Of a stretch of 64,000 bases of DNA, positions 49,241 through 59,180 are shown in pieces. Location of the stretch: the NCBI GenBank assembly GCA_021927905.1, contig BLLK01000038.1:1798001-1862000 (forward strand), given 5' to 3'. The translations under genes and the position numbers were made by a program. The notes beneath the pieces are model-generated. The model was not told where the DNA came from. It did not search any database and saw only the letters and a program-made list of their open reading frames with translations. This DNA comes from Chaetoceros tenuissimus. Its lineage: Eukaryota; Bacillariophyta; Thalassiosirophyceae; Chaetocerotales; Chaetocerotaceae. The first letter of the stretch is position 1. Each line of letters starts with the position of its first letter.

Positions 49241-50229
49241 TCAAAGAAGTAAAACAGAAACTGCTACAGCAGAAATGAAAAGTAATATACTAAAGTTGTA
49301 TGGTTTAATTCCACTGTTTGTTGAGATGGAAGGGATCATTGACATGTTTGGAGCCATACTTGGCAATGGTGATTCACTTGGAGAGTTTGATTTTGACTTG
49401 CTTGGAGAATGGGTCTCATCAACATCAGTTAGCGCGACACTCGGGCTCTCACTAAAAGCATTCGAAGGATTTGATGATTTATTCATTGACGGCATCTGTG
49501 ATAAAAGTGTTGATGGCAGTGTCGATGGGGTAATTGAAGGGATTTGGGACGTGCTTGTGGGCTAGAAAACAGAAAACAGATACTTAGATGAGTCAGACAT
49601 AAAGCCATTATGATTCTTACCGCTGCAGTTGGTGACTGAGATGGTGCTGAAGTAGGCGATTGAGTTGGTGCTGGAGTTGGTACAGTTCCGTCAGAAAAGA
49701 AGGAAATATCAAATGCTTCATAGTACATTTTTTGTAAATCTTTTGAAACAACAACTGTCACGTCCAAAGTTGTGTCAATCATATCGTCAGATGACATTGT
49801 TATTGATATTGATGACTTCGATCCAGCATTTGTATGTGTAATTCCTCCAATCTCTGAAGTGCAAATAGTATTGATTTTGCTTTCCCCCGATGATCCAGAC
49901 TCAATGCCAATCACACTCTTCACATTTTCGCCATTCTTCCCACTCAGACGAAACAAGAAACCCATGAAGGCGCTTCCTGAAAGAGTCAATGTATGTGTTT
50001 TCCCAGTAGGCAATGATGCAGTAGATCCTGAAGAGATGGACACGCCATCGATATTTAGACCAAGATTACCACTTGAGAGTCCTCCGCGTGAAGGACCATG
50101 TGCACTTACGAACCAAGGTGGAGTTCCTGACATACAGTGGGAAGCTCCAAAGCCACTAGCGTAGCCCTTTGCTACAAGGTTGGCAAAGAGGAAGGCATAT
50201 ACAAGCCGAGGTGATGTAAATGTTTTCAT
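49241..50229 (-). CDS. Secreted reeler-like protein with Ser/Pro stalk and C-terminal hydrophobic anchor
   Basis: A two-exon gene of about 309 residues. Exon 1 is 49621-50229 and exon 2 is 49241-49561; the 59-bp intron (GTAAGA...CTAG) splices in phase 0, joining SPTAA to PTSTSQIPSITPS. The ATG at 50229 gives a signal peptide (FTSPRLVYAFLFANLVAKGYA). The domain at about 25-180 has GASHCMSGTPPWFVSAHG, then TGKTHTLTLSGSAFMGFLFRLSG, VIGIESGSSGESKINTICTS. This pattern resembles a reeler domain, the lipid/metal-binding module of reelin and cytochrome b561-like proteins. Then comes a Ser/Thr/Pro-rich stalk (PTPAPTQSPTSAPSQSPT and, from exon 2, PSESPLPSMAPN), and the protein ends in the hydrophobic helix NFSILLFISAVAVSVLLL, a GPI or tail-anchor-type ending. 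Copy 2 of the 29-bp promoter block (50335-50363) lies about 106 bp upstream. Confidence 0.78.
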
Positions 50230-50334
50230 TGCTATTTGTTGTGCAATTTGTGAGAGATGAGTCATGCACTTGTTTGAAATTTTTGAAAGAATTTAGAAGA
50301 ATTTCATGAATCTTCTTTTTTTTACTTGTTCTAA

Positions 50335-50363
50335 ACGACAAGTCAAAATGACCGTTTTAACGG
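50335..50363 (+). promoter_or_regulatory. Shared 29-bp promoter block, copy 2
   Basis: It matches 48948-48976 base for base over the AACGACAAGTCAAAATGACC part and the following GTTTTAACG. Both copies lie upstream of the start of a minus-strand gene (at 106 and 224 bp), and the matching bases after them (ACAATTTTCAATTT) extend the similarity. CGTTTTAACG is itself a palindrome and recurs near 52163 and 58087 as related strings. Confidence 0.65.
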
Positions 50364-50483
50364 CACGTTTCTTTTCCACAATTTTCAATTTACATTCCAA
50401 TATTCGATATGGATATATTCCCATTTTGATTTAAATGAAGGAATTTTATGATCTTTATATATTTTCAACATGTCAGAAAGTTT

Positions 50484-52022
50484 CTAGCTTGGGCATCCAA
50501 TACATTTCAACCATCTCGCCACGTTTGTTCTGCTGAACCTTTCAGCAGTGGCAATAAGATCTTCATCCCAATCAAAATCATAGTCTCGAAAGAGTTGAAA
50601 TATTTGTATTGCATTGGCGTCTGCTGCATCTTCCATAACATGAATATAAACGTCTCGTTCGATATGTTCGACATTATTGAGATAGATTTCAAGCATAGAC
50701 ATATTTACATTTCGTACGGATTCCCTCAATATTTCGTCAGAACAGGGACAGCCATTCTCAAGAGCCCATTTTAAGGTAGATATATGTCCACTGTATACTG
50801 CAGCATTGCATGCACGTTCATCCCATGGGATGCCATGTTGATGTAACCATTTATAAACGTTCAAAGTCTGTTCATCTTTTGTATTTTTTCCGAAAGCCTT
50901 TTCATACAAGCTTGGACCATAGGGACAACCATTCTTCAAGCAATACTCTAATGTTGCTATATCTCCACTTCCTGCTGCACGCTCAAATGTCGATATATCC
51001 CAATTAAAGCCAATCTCTCTAGTCAATTTCAAAGCGTCGACATTGCCAATATTTGCAAGATGGTTACAAATGTTCTCAACCAAATTACTATCAACCAAAG
51101 GAAAATTTTGAGCATGCAGCCATTTTAGGGTATTGATCGTTTTCGTCTTGTCGTCCTGTACAGCACATAAACATACAAAATCATTATAAGTACAACCATT
51201 CTGAATACATAGTTCTAAGATTGGAATACTTCCACCGCGTGCAGCACATCGAAATAAACACTGGTCCCATTCACAATCTTTAATTTGCAGCATCCAGTTC
51301 ATTATTTCTAAATGACCACCTAGTGCACAATCCAAAAATGTTGTTTGCGTAATACAATCAGCATAATGCTCTTTCAAAATATGGAGCTCACCATTCCTAG
51401 CTAGCTTTGAGGCCATTTCCTCTCTCTTTACTTTCATGATCCCGTTCGTCGTCATCCAATGAAAACCTATTACAAGAGCTTTGTTCAAAAGACCATAATA
51501 GAAATGTGACTCTTTGAAATTCACCCCCTCTTTGGAAAGAAATTCAATCACATCAAAATGACCATTCTCCAAGGTTTTTACAATTGCTTCCTTGTGTTCC
51601 CAATTGCCCATTTCAAAGTTAGACTTTACTTCTACCCCTAATGTTATCGCACAGTCCAGTATATCTACCCTTCCTTTGACTGCTGCTCGACGACAAACCT
51701 TCTCCTTGAACTCTTTTGGAGCCTTCAAGAAACATTCCGTAGCTAGCCTCAACGAACCATTACTGACTGCTTCTGCTGTAGTCCGTTTATTCCGACCTTG
51801 TTCAAGAACAGTGTCAGCATCATAAACTGTACGATCAACACCCAGATTGATGTATTCCCAATAGAAGTGTTTCGATACTGGAGCTACAAATGCATAATTG
51901 CCTCCGCCGACGAAATCTAGGCAGTGTTGAAATATTTCTGGAGGGAGATCTTGGATATGTTTGACATCTGTAGTGTTGGCACTAGGAGCATGGTTAAGTT
52001 TGATTCTATTTGGACTTTGCAT
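50484..52022 (-). CDS. F-box/ankyrin repeat protein (array copy 1)
   Basis: A 512-residue protein. The N-terminus (about 20-60: VKHIQDLPPEIFQHCLDFVG, then FVAPVSKHFYWEYIN) is F-box-like, which would recruit SKP1-cullin. The rest consists of short ankyrin-type repeats (RRAAVKGRVDILDCAITLG, NGHFDVIEFLSKEGVN, ARNGELHILKEHY, ALGGHLEIMNWML, ARGGSIPILELCIQNGC, GSGDIATLEYCLKNGCPYGP, YSGHISTLKWALENGCP). They often start with a Gly-His/Ser-h-x-h-L core that is less regular than animal ankyrin. This family is large in Chaetoceros, as I recall it. The product is probably a substrate adaptor for a ubiquitin ligase, with an unknown target. It ends WLKCIGCPS, the shared family tail. A CCAATGACGTC element lies upstream at 52148-52158. 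Confidence 0.85.
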   Translation of the reverse strand: MQSPNRIKLNHAPSANTTDVKHIQDLPPEIFQHCLDFVGGGNYAFVAPVSKHFYWEYINLGVDRTVYDADTVLEQGRNKRTTAEAVSNGSLRLATECFLKAPKEFKEKVCRRAAVKGRVDILDCAITLGVEVKSNFEMGNWEHKEAIVKTLENGHFDVIEFLSKEGVNFKESHFYYGLLNKALVIGFHWMTTNGIMKVKREEMASKLARNGELHILKEHYADCITQTTFLDCALGGHLEIMNWMLQIKDCEWDQCLFRCAARGGSIPILELCIQNGCTYNDFVCLCAVQDDKTKTINTLKWLHAQNFPLVDSNLVENICNHLANIGNVDALKLTREIGFNWDISTFERAAGSGDIATLEYCLKNGCPYGPSLYEKAFGKNTKDEQTLNVYKWLHQHGIPWDERACNAAVYSGHISTLKWALENGCPCSDEILRESVRNVNMSMLEIYLNNVEHIERDVYIHVMEDAADANAIQIFQLFRDYDFDWDEDLIATAERFSRTNVARWLKCIGCPS

Positions 52023-52147
52023 CTTTCTTGATATAGTTCGATTTCTTTTTGCAACTGCCGGTGTTCAAATGCTTATGTGTATTATAAATATAAAAGCACA
52101 AAGCAAAATTAGAAAAAAGATCCTGCTGCACAGTTTCGACGTTTCGA

Positions 52148-52158
52148 CCAATGACGTC
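52148..52158 (+). promoter_or_regulatory. CCAATGACGTC element, F-box copy 1 promoter
   Basis: CCAATGACGTC, in reverse orientation to the gene, lies 126-136 bp upstream of the ATG at 52022. It is followed by CAACCGTTTCAACGTC (52168-52183), which resembles the CCGTTTTAACG block of the 50335 promoter. The same CCAAT region upstream of copy 2 (54592-54601) reads CCAATGTCGT. Confidence 0.5.
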
Positions 52159-52412
52159 TGTCGTGCAACCGTTTCAACGTCTTGTATCATTGTCATTTTT
52201 ATAAAAAAGAAACGAAAATTTCCATGTTCATTTTGCTATAGACAAACAGTTAAGAAATTCATACTAAGGGAAGTACTACGTACAATCAAACAAAAATTAA
52301 GAATGGGTAAAGTCAACTCTGCATATGTATTCATTAATCTTTCAACGCGTGTATTTGCTTTCCAAATGAATGTCTATATAAAATCTACTAACGATGGTAG
52401 TATTGGCGCATT

Positions 52413-52862
52413 TTGACATCCATTACATTTCAGCCACCTTGCCACTTTTGTTATTCCCATATTTTCAGCAGTGGCAATGAGATCTTCATCCCAATCAAAA
52501 TTATAATCACGCAAGAGTTGAAATACCCATAGTATACTGCAGCTTCCGTTATGTCATAATAATTACTTCGCTGATCTCGCATATCTTGTATGACATAAAT
52601 GTAGATGTCTCGATCGTAATATTCAAAATTTGTCTCAAGCATCGACACGTCTAATCTGCGTACATATTCATCAAAAATTTCATCCTCACAAGAACAGCCA
52701 TAATCGATTACCCTATTTAAGATGGATAGATATCCCAACTCGGCCGCTCTGAAGTTTAAATTTTCACCCAATGGGACGCCATGTTGATGCAGACACTTGA
52801 AGAGATTCAAAACTTGTTCCTCGTTCATATGTTTTCCAAAGTGAGTATATTCATACAAAAAA
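52413..52862 (-). pseudogene. Truncated F-box/ankyrin copy (C-terminal half only)
   Basis: On the minus strand the sequence begins FLYEYTHFGKHMNEEQVLNL and continues KCLHQHGVPLGENLNFRAAE, matching the last third of copy 3 (FLYKYTKKWKEDEVLQIFKWL...). After about 52520 the frame breaks (stop after AVYYGYFNS), and the end continues in another frame as LLRDYNFDWDEDLIATAENM, KVARWLKCNGC. The F-box half is missing, and the stop codon expected after CNGCxS is gone. It abuts the 3' end of copy 2 (stop at 52867), so it is a leftover of unequal exchange in the array. Confidence 0.8.
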
Positions 52863-52866
52863 GTTT

Positions 52867-54450
52867 CTAGGTGGGACATCCAACACATTTCAACCATCTG
52901 ACCACGTTTTCTCTTCCTAATCCCTCTGCACAATCTATGGCTCCAGTATTCCAAGGAAAACCATAGTCACGGAAGAGTTGAAGTGTTTCAATTACTTCAG
53001 CATCTGACCTATTTCTATTATCGCGTTCATTATTTATCATTTTTTCCATTGCATCAATATACACCTCAAGATCAAATACTTGGTGATTTCCAATAAAATA
53101 CTCCAGAATAGGCATGTTCAGTGTCCAAATGGCCACGTCAAATATATCCCATTCGTTGTAAGGACAGCCATTCTCAAGCGCCCATTTAAAGGTAGAAAAA
53201 TGGCAATTTTTAGCTGCTTCCCAGCTTGCATCTTCATCCCATGGGATTGAATTTTTATGTAACCATTTGTAGACGTTCAAAGTTTCATTCTCCTTTAAAG
53301 GTTTGCCCCTAGATATACTCTCTCCGTGAGCCTTTTTATACAAACTTGGACTAGAGAGGCAGTCATTCTCCAGACAAAATTCTAATGTGGCTATGTCTCC
53401 ACTTTCTACTGCATCTTCAAATGCCCATATTGAATCATATCCCATCTCCGATGCCCATTCCAAAGCTTCGGCATTACCAAAATTAGCTAAAGAGCTACAA
53501 ATATCATCTCTGAGAGAAAAGTTTTTTTCATGCAACCACTTCAAAACATTTAACGTCTTTGCTTTGTCCTCTTGCACGGACAAAATACTTACAAACCCAT
53601 CATAAGGACAACCATTCTGAATACATAAGTCTAGCATTGGAATACTTCCACCACTTGCGGCTGCCAATAATACGTTTCTATCCCATTCACATTCACTAGA
53701 TTCTAGCAACCAATTCATGACTTCAATATGTCCACCTTCTGCGCAATTCTTAAATGTGGCTTTGGTGATACAATCTGAAAAATGCTCTTTCAGCATGTCA
53801 AGTTCTCCATTCCTAGCTAGATCCGCAGCCATATCCTTTCTTTCTCTTTCAATGATCCCTTCCTTCATCATCCAATGAAGATCACGCGCATGACCTTTCT
53901 CTGTGACACCATCGAAAAAATCTGCATTCTCAAAATTAACACCCTCTTTTGAAAGAAATTTAATCACATCTAAATGACCATTTTCAACAGCCTGTACAAG
54001 CATCGGCATTTTATCGCAAATCCAAACAAATATGTCAGGGTCATCAAAGATCAACTTCATGTCTACTCCAAGTGATACAGCACAATCCAGTATGTCTACC
54101 CTTCCTTGGATTGCTGCTCTACGACAGACTTCCTCCTTGAACTCTTTTGGGGCTTTCAAGAAACATTCCGTAGCTAGTCTCAATGAACCATTACTGACTA
54201 CTTCAGCTGTAGTCCGTTTATTACGCCCTTGTTCAAGTACAGTATCCACGTCGAATACAGTACAATCAATACCAAGATTTATGTAGCTCCAATAAAAATG
54301 TTTTGATACTGGTGCTACAAATGCAAAGTTACCTTTGCCGACAAATTCTAGACAGTGTTGAAATATTTCTGGAGGGAAATCTTGGATATGTTTCACATCT
54401 ATAGCTGCATTCGTATCATGAGTTAGTTTGGCTCTTTTTGGACTTTGCAT
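52867..54450 (-). CDS. F-box/ankyrin repeat protein (array copy 2)
   Basis: A 527-residue paralogue of copies 1 and 3. It has the F-box-like start (VKHIQDFPPEIFQHCLEFVG) and the same run of ankyrin-like units, including the nearly invariant block VSNGSLRLATECFLKAPKEF. Units later in the chain are more divergent. The C-terminus is CVGCPT. The most divergent part is about residues 340-480, where substrate-recognition repeats would be expected to change fastest. A TGTCGT variant of the CCAAT-CRE element lies 142 bp upstream. Confidence 0.85.
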   Translation of the reverse strand: MQSPKRAKLTHDTNAAIDVKHIQDFPPEIFQHCLEFVGKGNFAFVAPVSKHFYWSYINLGIDCTVFDVDTVLEQGRNKRTTAEVVSNGSLRLATECFLKAPKEFKEEVCRRAAIQGRVDILDCAVSLGVDMKLIFDDPDIFVWICDKMPMLVQAVENGHLDVIKFLSKEGVNFENADFFDGVTEKGHARDLHWMMKEGIIERERKDMAADLARNGELDMLKEHFSDCITKATFKNCAEGGHIEVMNWLLESSECEWDRNVLLAAASGGSIPMLDLCIQNGCPYDGFVSILSVQEDKAKTLNVLKWLHEKNFSLRDDICSSLANFGNAEALEWASEMGYDSIWAFEDAVESGDIATLEFCLENDCLSSPSLYKKAHGESISRGKPLKENETLNVYKWLHKNSIPWDEDASWEAAKNCHFSTFKWALENGCPYNEWDIFDVAIWTLNMPILEYFIGNHQVFDLEVYIDAMEKMINNERDNRNRSDAEVIETLQLFRDYGFPWNTGAIDCAEGLGRENVVRWLKCVGCPT

Positions 54451-54905
54451 CTTTCTCGAATATATGTCGACTTCTTATTTCAACTTCTAGTATTCAATTG
54501 CATTACATGTAATTATATATGCACAGTAAAAATTGGAATCTGCCCTCGCTTTTAGCTGCAGTGCTGCAGTACATAGTTTTCGTTGTTTCGACCAATGTCG
54601 TCTGTCGTCCATCATTATGAGACGGTTTTTATTAATTAACGGCTTTCATCGTTGTCACATGATTTAAAAAGTAAAAACTTCCAAACTTTTTGTTCATCTT
54701 TGTTTAGACAAGTGGTAGTGAATAATTCATAATGCTATGGTAATTTCTAACGTCTAACAAGAATAGGTAAAGTCACCTCAGCAAGAAAGAACACACATTA
54801 ATCTATTTGATCTTTATATGCCTTGGGTATGCTTCCATTCTAAATGAATGACTCTATGAAATATAACGATGGCAGCATTGACATTGTTCCAAAAAATGCG
54901 CAATT
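54451..54905. promoter_or_regulatory. Promoter region of F-box copy 2
   Basis: A 455-bp gap. The element GACCAATGTCGTCTGTCGT at 54590-54608 aligns with that of copy 1 (52146-52164), with one base changed in the CRE part. An AATTAATTAACG stretch follows near 54631. No gene is found. Confidence 0.45.
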
Positions 54906-56474
54906 CTAGCTCGGACATCCGTTACATTTCAGCCATCTTGCAACTTTTGTTCTGCCCATATTTTCAGCAGTGGCAATGAGATCTTCATCCCAATCAGAAT
55001 CATAGTCTCGAAAGAGTTGAAATATTTGTATTACTGTGGCGTCTTCTCTGTCAGGGTACATTCCATCGTCCATACCTTGTATGACATCAATATAAATGTC
55101 TCGTTCGAGAACTTCGACATTAGCGAGATAGATCTCAAGCATAGACATATCTAATCTGCGAACGGATTTGTAAAATATTATATCATGACAAATACAGCCA
55201 TGATCGAGTAGCCATTTTAAGGTAGATAGATGTCCTAACTCAGCCTCTTTAAGACTTATATCTTCATCCCATGGGACGCCCTGTTGGTACAGCCACTTGA
55301 AGATTTGCAAAACTTCATCCTCCTTCCACTTTTTGGTATATTTATACAAGAATGGACCAGATGGACAGCCATTCTCCAAACAATACTGTAATGTATCTAT
55401 ATTCATGTTTCCATTAGATACTGTGCGTTCAAACGATTCGAGATCCCAATCAAATCCAGATTCTCTCGCCCATCTCAAAGCCTCTAGATTGCCATATCTA
55501 GTAAGGTCATTGCATATGTTATCTACTATATCTACTATAGTAGGAAAACCATAGCTATGCAACCACTGCAAAGAATTCAATGCTTTCAGTTTATCCGTTT
55601 GTACAGCATGCAAACTTACATACAAACTATGATGACATCCATTCTGAACACATAGCTCTAACATTGGAATACTTCCACTACGTGCAGCGCTTGCAAATAA
55701 CTCCTCGTCCCACTCACAGTCCCTAATTTGTAGCATCCAATTCATTACCTCCAAATTACCACCATTTGCACATGCCCAAAAAGTATCTTGCGTAATGCAA
55801 TCAGTATACGAGTAATACTCTTTCAAAACGTCAAGCTCACCATTGCTGGCTAGATCGGCAGCCATATCCTCTCTTTCTCTTTCTATAATTCCCTTTGCCA
55901 TCATCCAATGAAGATCACGTGCATGGCCTTTCTCTGTAACATGATGGAAGAAGGACGAGCAGTTGAAATCGACATCCTCTTTTGAAAGAAATTCAATCAC
56001 CTCTAAATGACCATTCTCCAAGGTTTGTACAATTGCTTCCCTTCCTTCATCATTAAAATAGTCCATGTCAAAGATAGACTTCATGTCTACTCCTAGAGCT
56101 ACTCCACAATCCAATATATCTACCCTTCCTTTGACTGCTGCTCTACGACACACTTCCTCCTTGAACTCTTTTGGAGCCTTCAAGAAACATTCTGTAGCTA
56201 GCCTCAATGAACCATTACTGACTACTTCTGCTGTAGTCCGTTTATTCCGACCTTGCTCAAGCACAGTGTCAGCATCATAAACTGTACGATCAACACCCAG
56301 ATTAATGTATTCCCAATAGAATTGCTTTGATACCGGAGCTACAAATGCAAAGTTACCTTTGCCGACGAAATCTAGGCAATGTTGAAATATTTCTGGAGGG
56401 AGATCTTGGATATGTTTGACATCTGTAGAGTCGGTACCAGAATGGGCAAGTTTGATTCTATTTGGACTTTGCAT
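54906..56474 (-). CDS. F-box/ankyrin repeat protein (array copy 3)
   Basis: A 522-residue paralogue. It shares VKHIQDLPPEIFQHCLDFVG and WEYINLGVDRTVYDADTVLE with copy 1, then the ankyrin-like repeats (NGHLEVIEFLSKEDVDF, SNGELDVLKEYY, ANGGNLEVMNWML, ARSGSIPMLELCVQNGC, LGHLSTLKWLLDHGC) and the family tail WLKCNGCPS. It is closer to copy 1 in the first 200 residues. The C-terminal third is the closest match to the truncated copy at 52413-52862. All array members are on the minus strand and read toward copy 1. No CCAATGACGT string is seen in its upstream 60 bp. Confidence 0.85.
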   Translation of the reverse strand: MQSPNRIKLAHSGTDSTDVKHIQDLPPEIFQHCLDFVGKGNFAFVAPVSKQFYWEYINLGVDRTVYDADTVLEQGRNKRTTAEVVSNGSLRLATECFLKAPKEFKEEVCRRAAVKGRVDILDCGVALGVDMKSIFDMDYFNDEGREAIVQTLENGHLEVIEFLSKEDVDFNCSSFFHHVTEKGHARDLHWMMAKGIIEREREDMAADLASNGELDVLKEYYSYTDCITQDTFWACANGGNLEVMNWMLQIRDCEWDEELFASAARSGSIPMLELCVQNGCHHSLYVSLHAVQTDKLKALNSLQWLHSYGFPTIVDIVDNICNDLTRYGNLEALRWARESGFDWDLESFERTVSNGNMNIDTLQYCLENGCPSGPFLYKYTKKWKEDEVLQIFKWLYQQGVPWDEDISLKEAELGHLSTLKWLLDHGCICHDIIFYKSVRRLDMSMLEIYLANVEVLERDIYIDVIQGMDDGMYPDREDATVIQIFQLFRDYDSDWDEDLIATAENMGRTKVARWLKCNGCPS

Positions 56475-58244
56475 CGTTTTGGAGTATTGTTTGAATTCTT
56501 TTTAACCTTCTAATATTCAATTGCATTACATAAAGCATATACTACGACCATGGCCTCCGAACACGTATAATTTTCAGGTCCAAGACCTGAGTTTCAGCAG
56601 GAGACCTGAAGAAATTTGACCGTGCCAGGTAGGTATTATGTATGTATGGCAGGACTTCTCGTGGGAGAGAAAGACTTACGTATTCCGTAAGTCTTTCGAA
56701 AGAAATTCTAAAGATCTTTGATCTTTTGAATTTCGTCCCACACGAGCAGTGTTGCATATGTAAGACTCCACTCTTTCGGAGACATGTAGATTAAAGTCTA
56801 ATCAAAGTGTTTTGTTACTTTTTCTACTGTTTTGAATCGATTTTTGATTTTTTAGGTTATGAGCTACGGATGACTTTACGGAGGACTTCCGAAGTACTTT
56901 TTCTACTTGATTTCTTTTTCACTGCCTCCGCGAGGCCAAAGGCTGAGCCTGTGCGCCGCAGGCACTCAAAAGTAATAAGATACATTATGATTGTGTTATT
57001 TAGTTTCGATCAAGTTTAATTAAGCGTTTCAGTGCTGAAACTGATACGAAACAAAAAAGTGTTTTCGTCGTACCGTACTTGTCATACGACGGAAGACTTT
57101 TTCCTCCTGAAGTCCTCCGGGATTTAGCTAAATTCCTCCGAAATTTGAAATTTGCAACGTTGAAAAGTTATACTTGGTCGATAGAATGTATTTTGACCAA
57201 TTACCAATGCACAACAACATCAAGTAAAACACGCTGAATCGAATGGTATATTGCACGAAAGTAGTTTTTTATTTTTACAAATTTTACATTCGAAAAACCG
57301 AATTTCGTCGTAGAAAGAGTTGAGTCTTACATACTTATTACTTAATGTTTTGGTTCGTGACAATGAAAAATAAAGAAGAATACCTTACTCACTTGTGATG
57401 ATGTAGTATTTCAGCAACTAAATGCAATTGTTAATAATCAGACTCTATATTTTATATTCTAATCTTTTTTCTACGGAGAAAATCATGGAGAAGTATTTTG
57501 CAATACAGAAAGATATGGCGCAAAAAGGCAAAAAAAGGAAGAATCTAGTTGCTGAGGAGAAGGAGGATGAAATGGTAGATCAGATGAAAGCATCAATGGG
57601 TAATAAGAATGTAAAGGGGAATGATAAACAAATGCAGAAGTGCTGATTGTGTCTTCAATTCAATCAAAAAATTTAAAGTTCGAGCGTCATTGGGTGAGAT
57701 TTCAGCATTGGAGAAAATTCAACAAGAGCGAAAGAGTAAAATTTCGAAAGAATTATATGGAAAAAAAGAATTAATCTGGAGCTCTTCAAAATACACTGAA
57801 AATGAACTACTGCCAAAACAATTTGACATATAAATTTAAATAGAAAATTCACTCTAAATGCTTCTTTTTCCTCTAATTTTTGCCTGCCGCGCAAGCAAAG
57901 GGGTGACCTCCCCTTTCAAACCCCCGCTGGGCTCGCTGCCCAGACCCGCTGGACCTGAGTTTGAAAAAGGGCTTCGGAGGCCCTGTACGAGTATATATTT
58001 TGTTATTTTTTCCATTTTCTTTTTGTTTGTTTTCTTATGCAACCCACTACCCACTACCCACTATCGTCTGTGAGTCTATCAAGCAGCCGTTTTAATTAAC
58101 GTCCTGCAAAATTATCATATAATTCCAGCTGAAATCTACGTTGTGTAAATGAAAAACCTTGAATGTACCTAAACACTTGTAGAGTAGTTTGAATAATATA
58201 TTTATAAAATAAATATTTTAGATTAGTAATAGTTGGATGAGAAA
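56475..58244. mobile_element. Gene-poor, hairpin-rich region; possible decayed DNA transposon
   Basis: 1.77 kb without an intact gene. The string ATATAC-(near)-GGCCTCCGAA at about 56536-56580 has a diverged inverse match at about 57950-57998, each followed by TTTTCA and GGTCC. That would make imperfect terminal repeats about 1.46 kb apart. Inside are perfect hairpins: AAAGACTTACG/CGTAAGTCTTT (56670-56680 with 56686-56696), AAAGGGG/CCCCTTT (57897-57903 with 57910-57916) and CTGGGC/GCCCAG (57927-57932 with 57938-57943). Two short overlapping frames at 57422-57833 (EKIMEKYFAIQKDMAQKGKK; EISALEKIQQERKSKISKEL) are basic, in different frames and unidentified. No transposase motif is seen, so the element call is tentative. 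Confidence 0.45.
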
Positions 58245-59180
58245 TCAAGGATCATCTGGTGGAAACGTGATGATGTCCTTGTAGATCTCTCTTAAGTCGC
58301 GATGACGGAACCAATCAGAATTTCTGATGTTGTAAAGAAACTCATATCCGTTATCATTCAATATCTTCTTGACATCATCATTTTTCTGAGGATTATGCTG
58401 ATCTGCCTCGACAAAGATGACCCCAAATGAAACTTTACTAAAATCAATTGAGGATAGCACTTCAGCTTCGGCACCTTCTACATCAAGAGAATAGAAATCA
58501 AAATGATAATTCTTTCCCACAGTTTCAAGAAGAATATTCTTCATTGTCCTACAACGAACTACTTTGGCATACTTTATATCATTTTCATTCCACCATTTTT
58601 TCTGAAAACTTTCAGCAGCAAATTCCACAAATCCTCCAACTGCATGCTTTTTTGGTTTATCCACCCAATGCAGATCTCGTTCTTGACCACACACACCCGC
58701 ATGGATGAGGGCAATTTCTTCCTTTCTATTATTTTCCAAAGCTTCATAATTTGTCGGAGACGCCTCTATAAGTAAACCTTTCCAGTCGAGAGCTTTATTA
58801 AAGACAAACGAATTACTAAAGTGTATACCATCCAGAGCTCCCATTTCAATATACGATCCTCCGCAGATTTTATCAAATCTGATTCCTTTGCCCCAAATTA
58901 ATTGTCTATCTTCTCCCGACTGTGATAATATGAGGTTATCGTACACAGGTTCCTTGTTGCATTTATAAGCCTTTGTGGAAGGAAGTGTTGATGTTGATAC
59001 ATTGTTTGTCAACTGCCCCAGTACATCACGTGGTCTGGATGTACTAAAGATGAATATTAAAAATAAAAGAACAACAATTACATGGAACCATTTTGCAGCT
59101 AGGATCGATTTTTTCTTCTTGTGTTTCTTTACTGCTCCCAAAGCGCTACTACGAGCAGCATTGAGATTTGCCGTGGCCAT
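58245..59180 (-). CDS. FkbM-family methyltransferase, type II membrane protein
   Basis: A 311-residue protein. A basic N-terminus (KKHKKKKS) is followed by one transmembrane helix (about 30-47, FHVIVVLLFLIFIF), giving a type II signal-anchor topology and probably a Golgi-lumen catalytic domain. The domain has the SAM-binding motif I GSYIEMGALDGIHFSNSFVF, LIEASPTNYEALENN, the acidic motif FYSLDVEGAEAEVLSSIDF and VGGFVEF. FkbM proteins are O-methyltransferases, often acting on sugars or lipids; the acceptor here is unknown. The gene is flanked by a diverged direct repeat of about 65-75 bp, 58075-58140 and 59337-59412. Confidence 0.85.
   Translation of the reverse strand: MATANLNAARSSALGAVKKHKKKKSILAAKWFHVIVVLLFLIFIFSTSRPRDVLGQLTNNVSTSTLPSTKAYKCNKEPVYDNLILSQSGEDRQLIWGKGIRFDKICGGSYIEMGALDGIHFSNSFVFNKALDWKGLLIEASPTNYEALENNRKEEIALIHAGVCGQERDLHWVDKPKKHAVGGFVEFAAESFQKKWWNENDIKYAKVVRCRTMKNILLETVGKNYHFDFYSLDVEGAEAEVLSSIDFSKVSFGVIFVEADQHNPQKNDDVKKILNDNGYEFLYNIRNSDWFRHRDLREIYKDIITFPPDDP

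Noticed and set aside
49224-49565. 113-codon plus-strand frame
   Set aside because: Antisense to exon 2 of the reeler-like gene, which has a clean splice and a signal-to-anchor layout.
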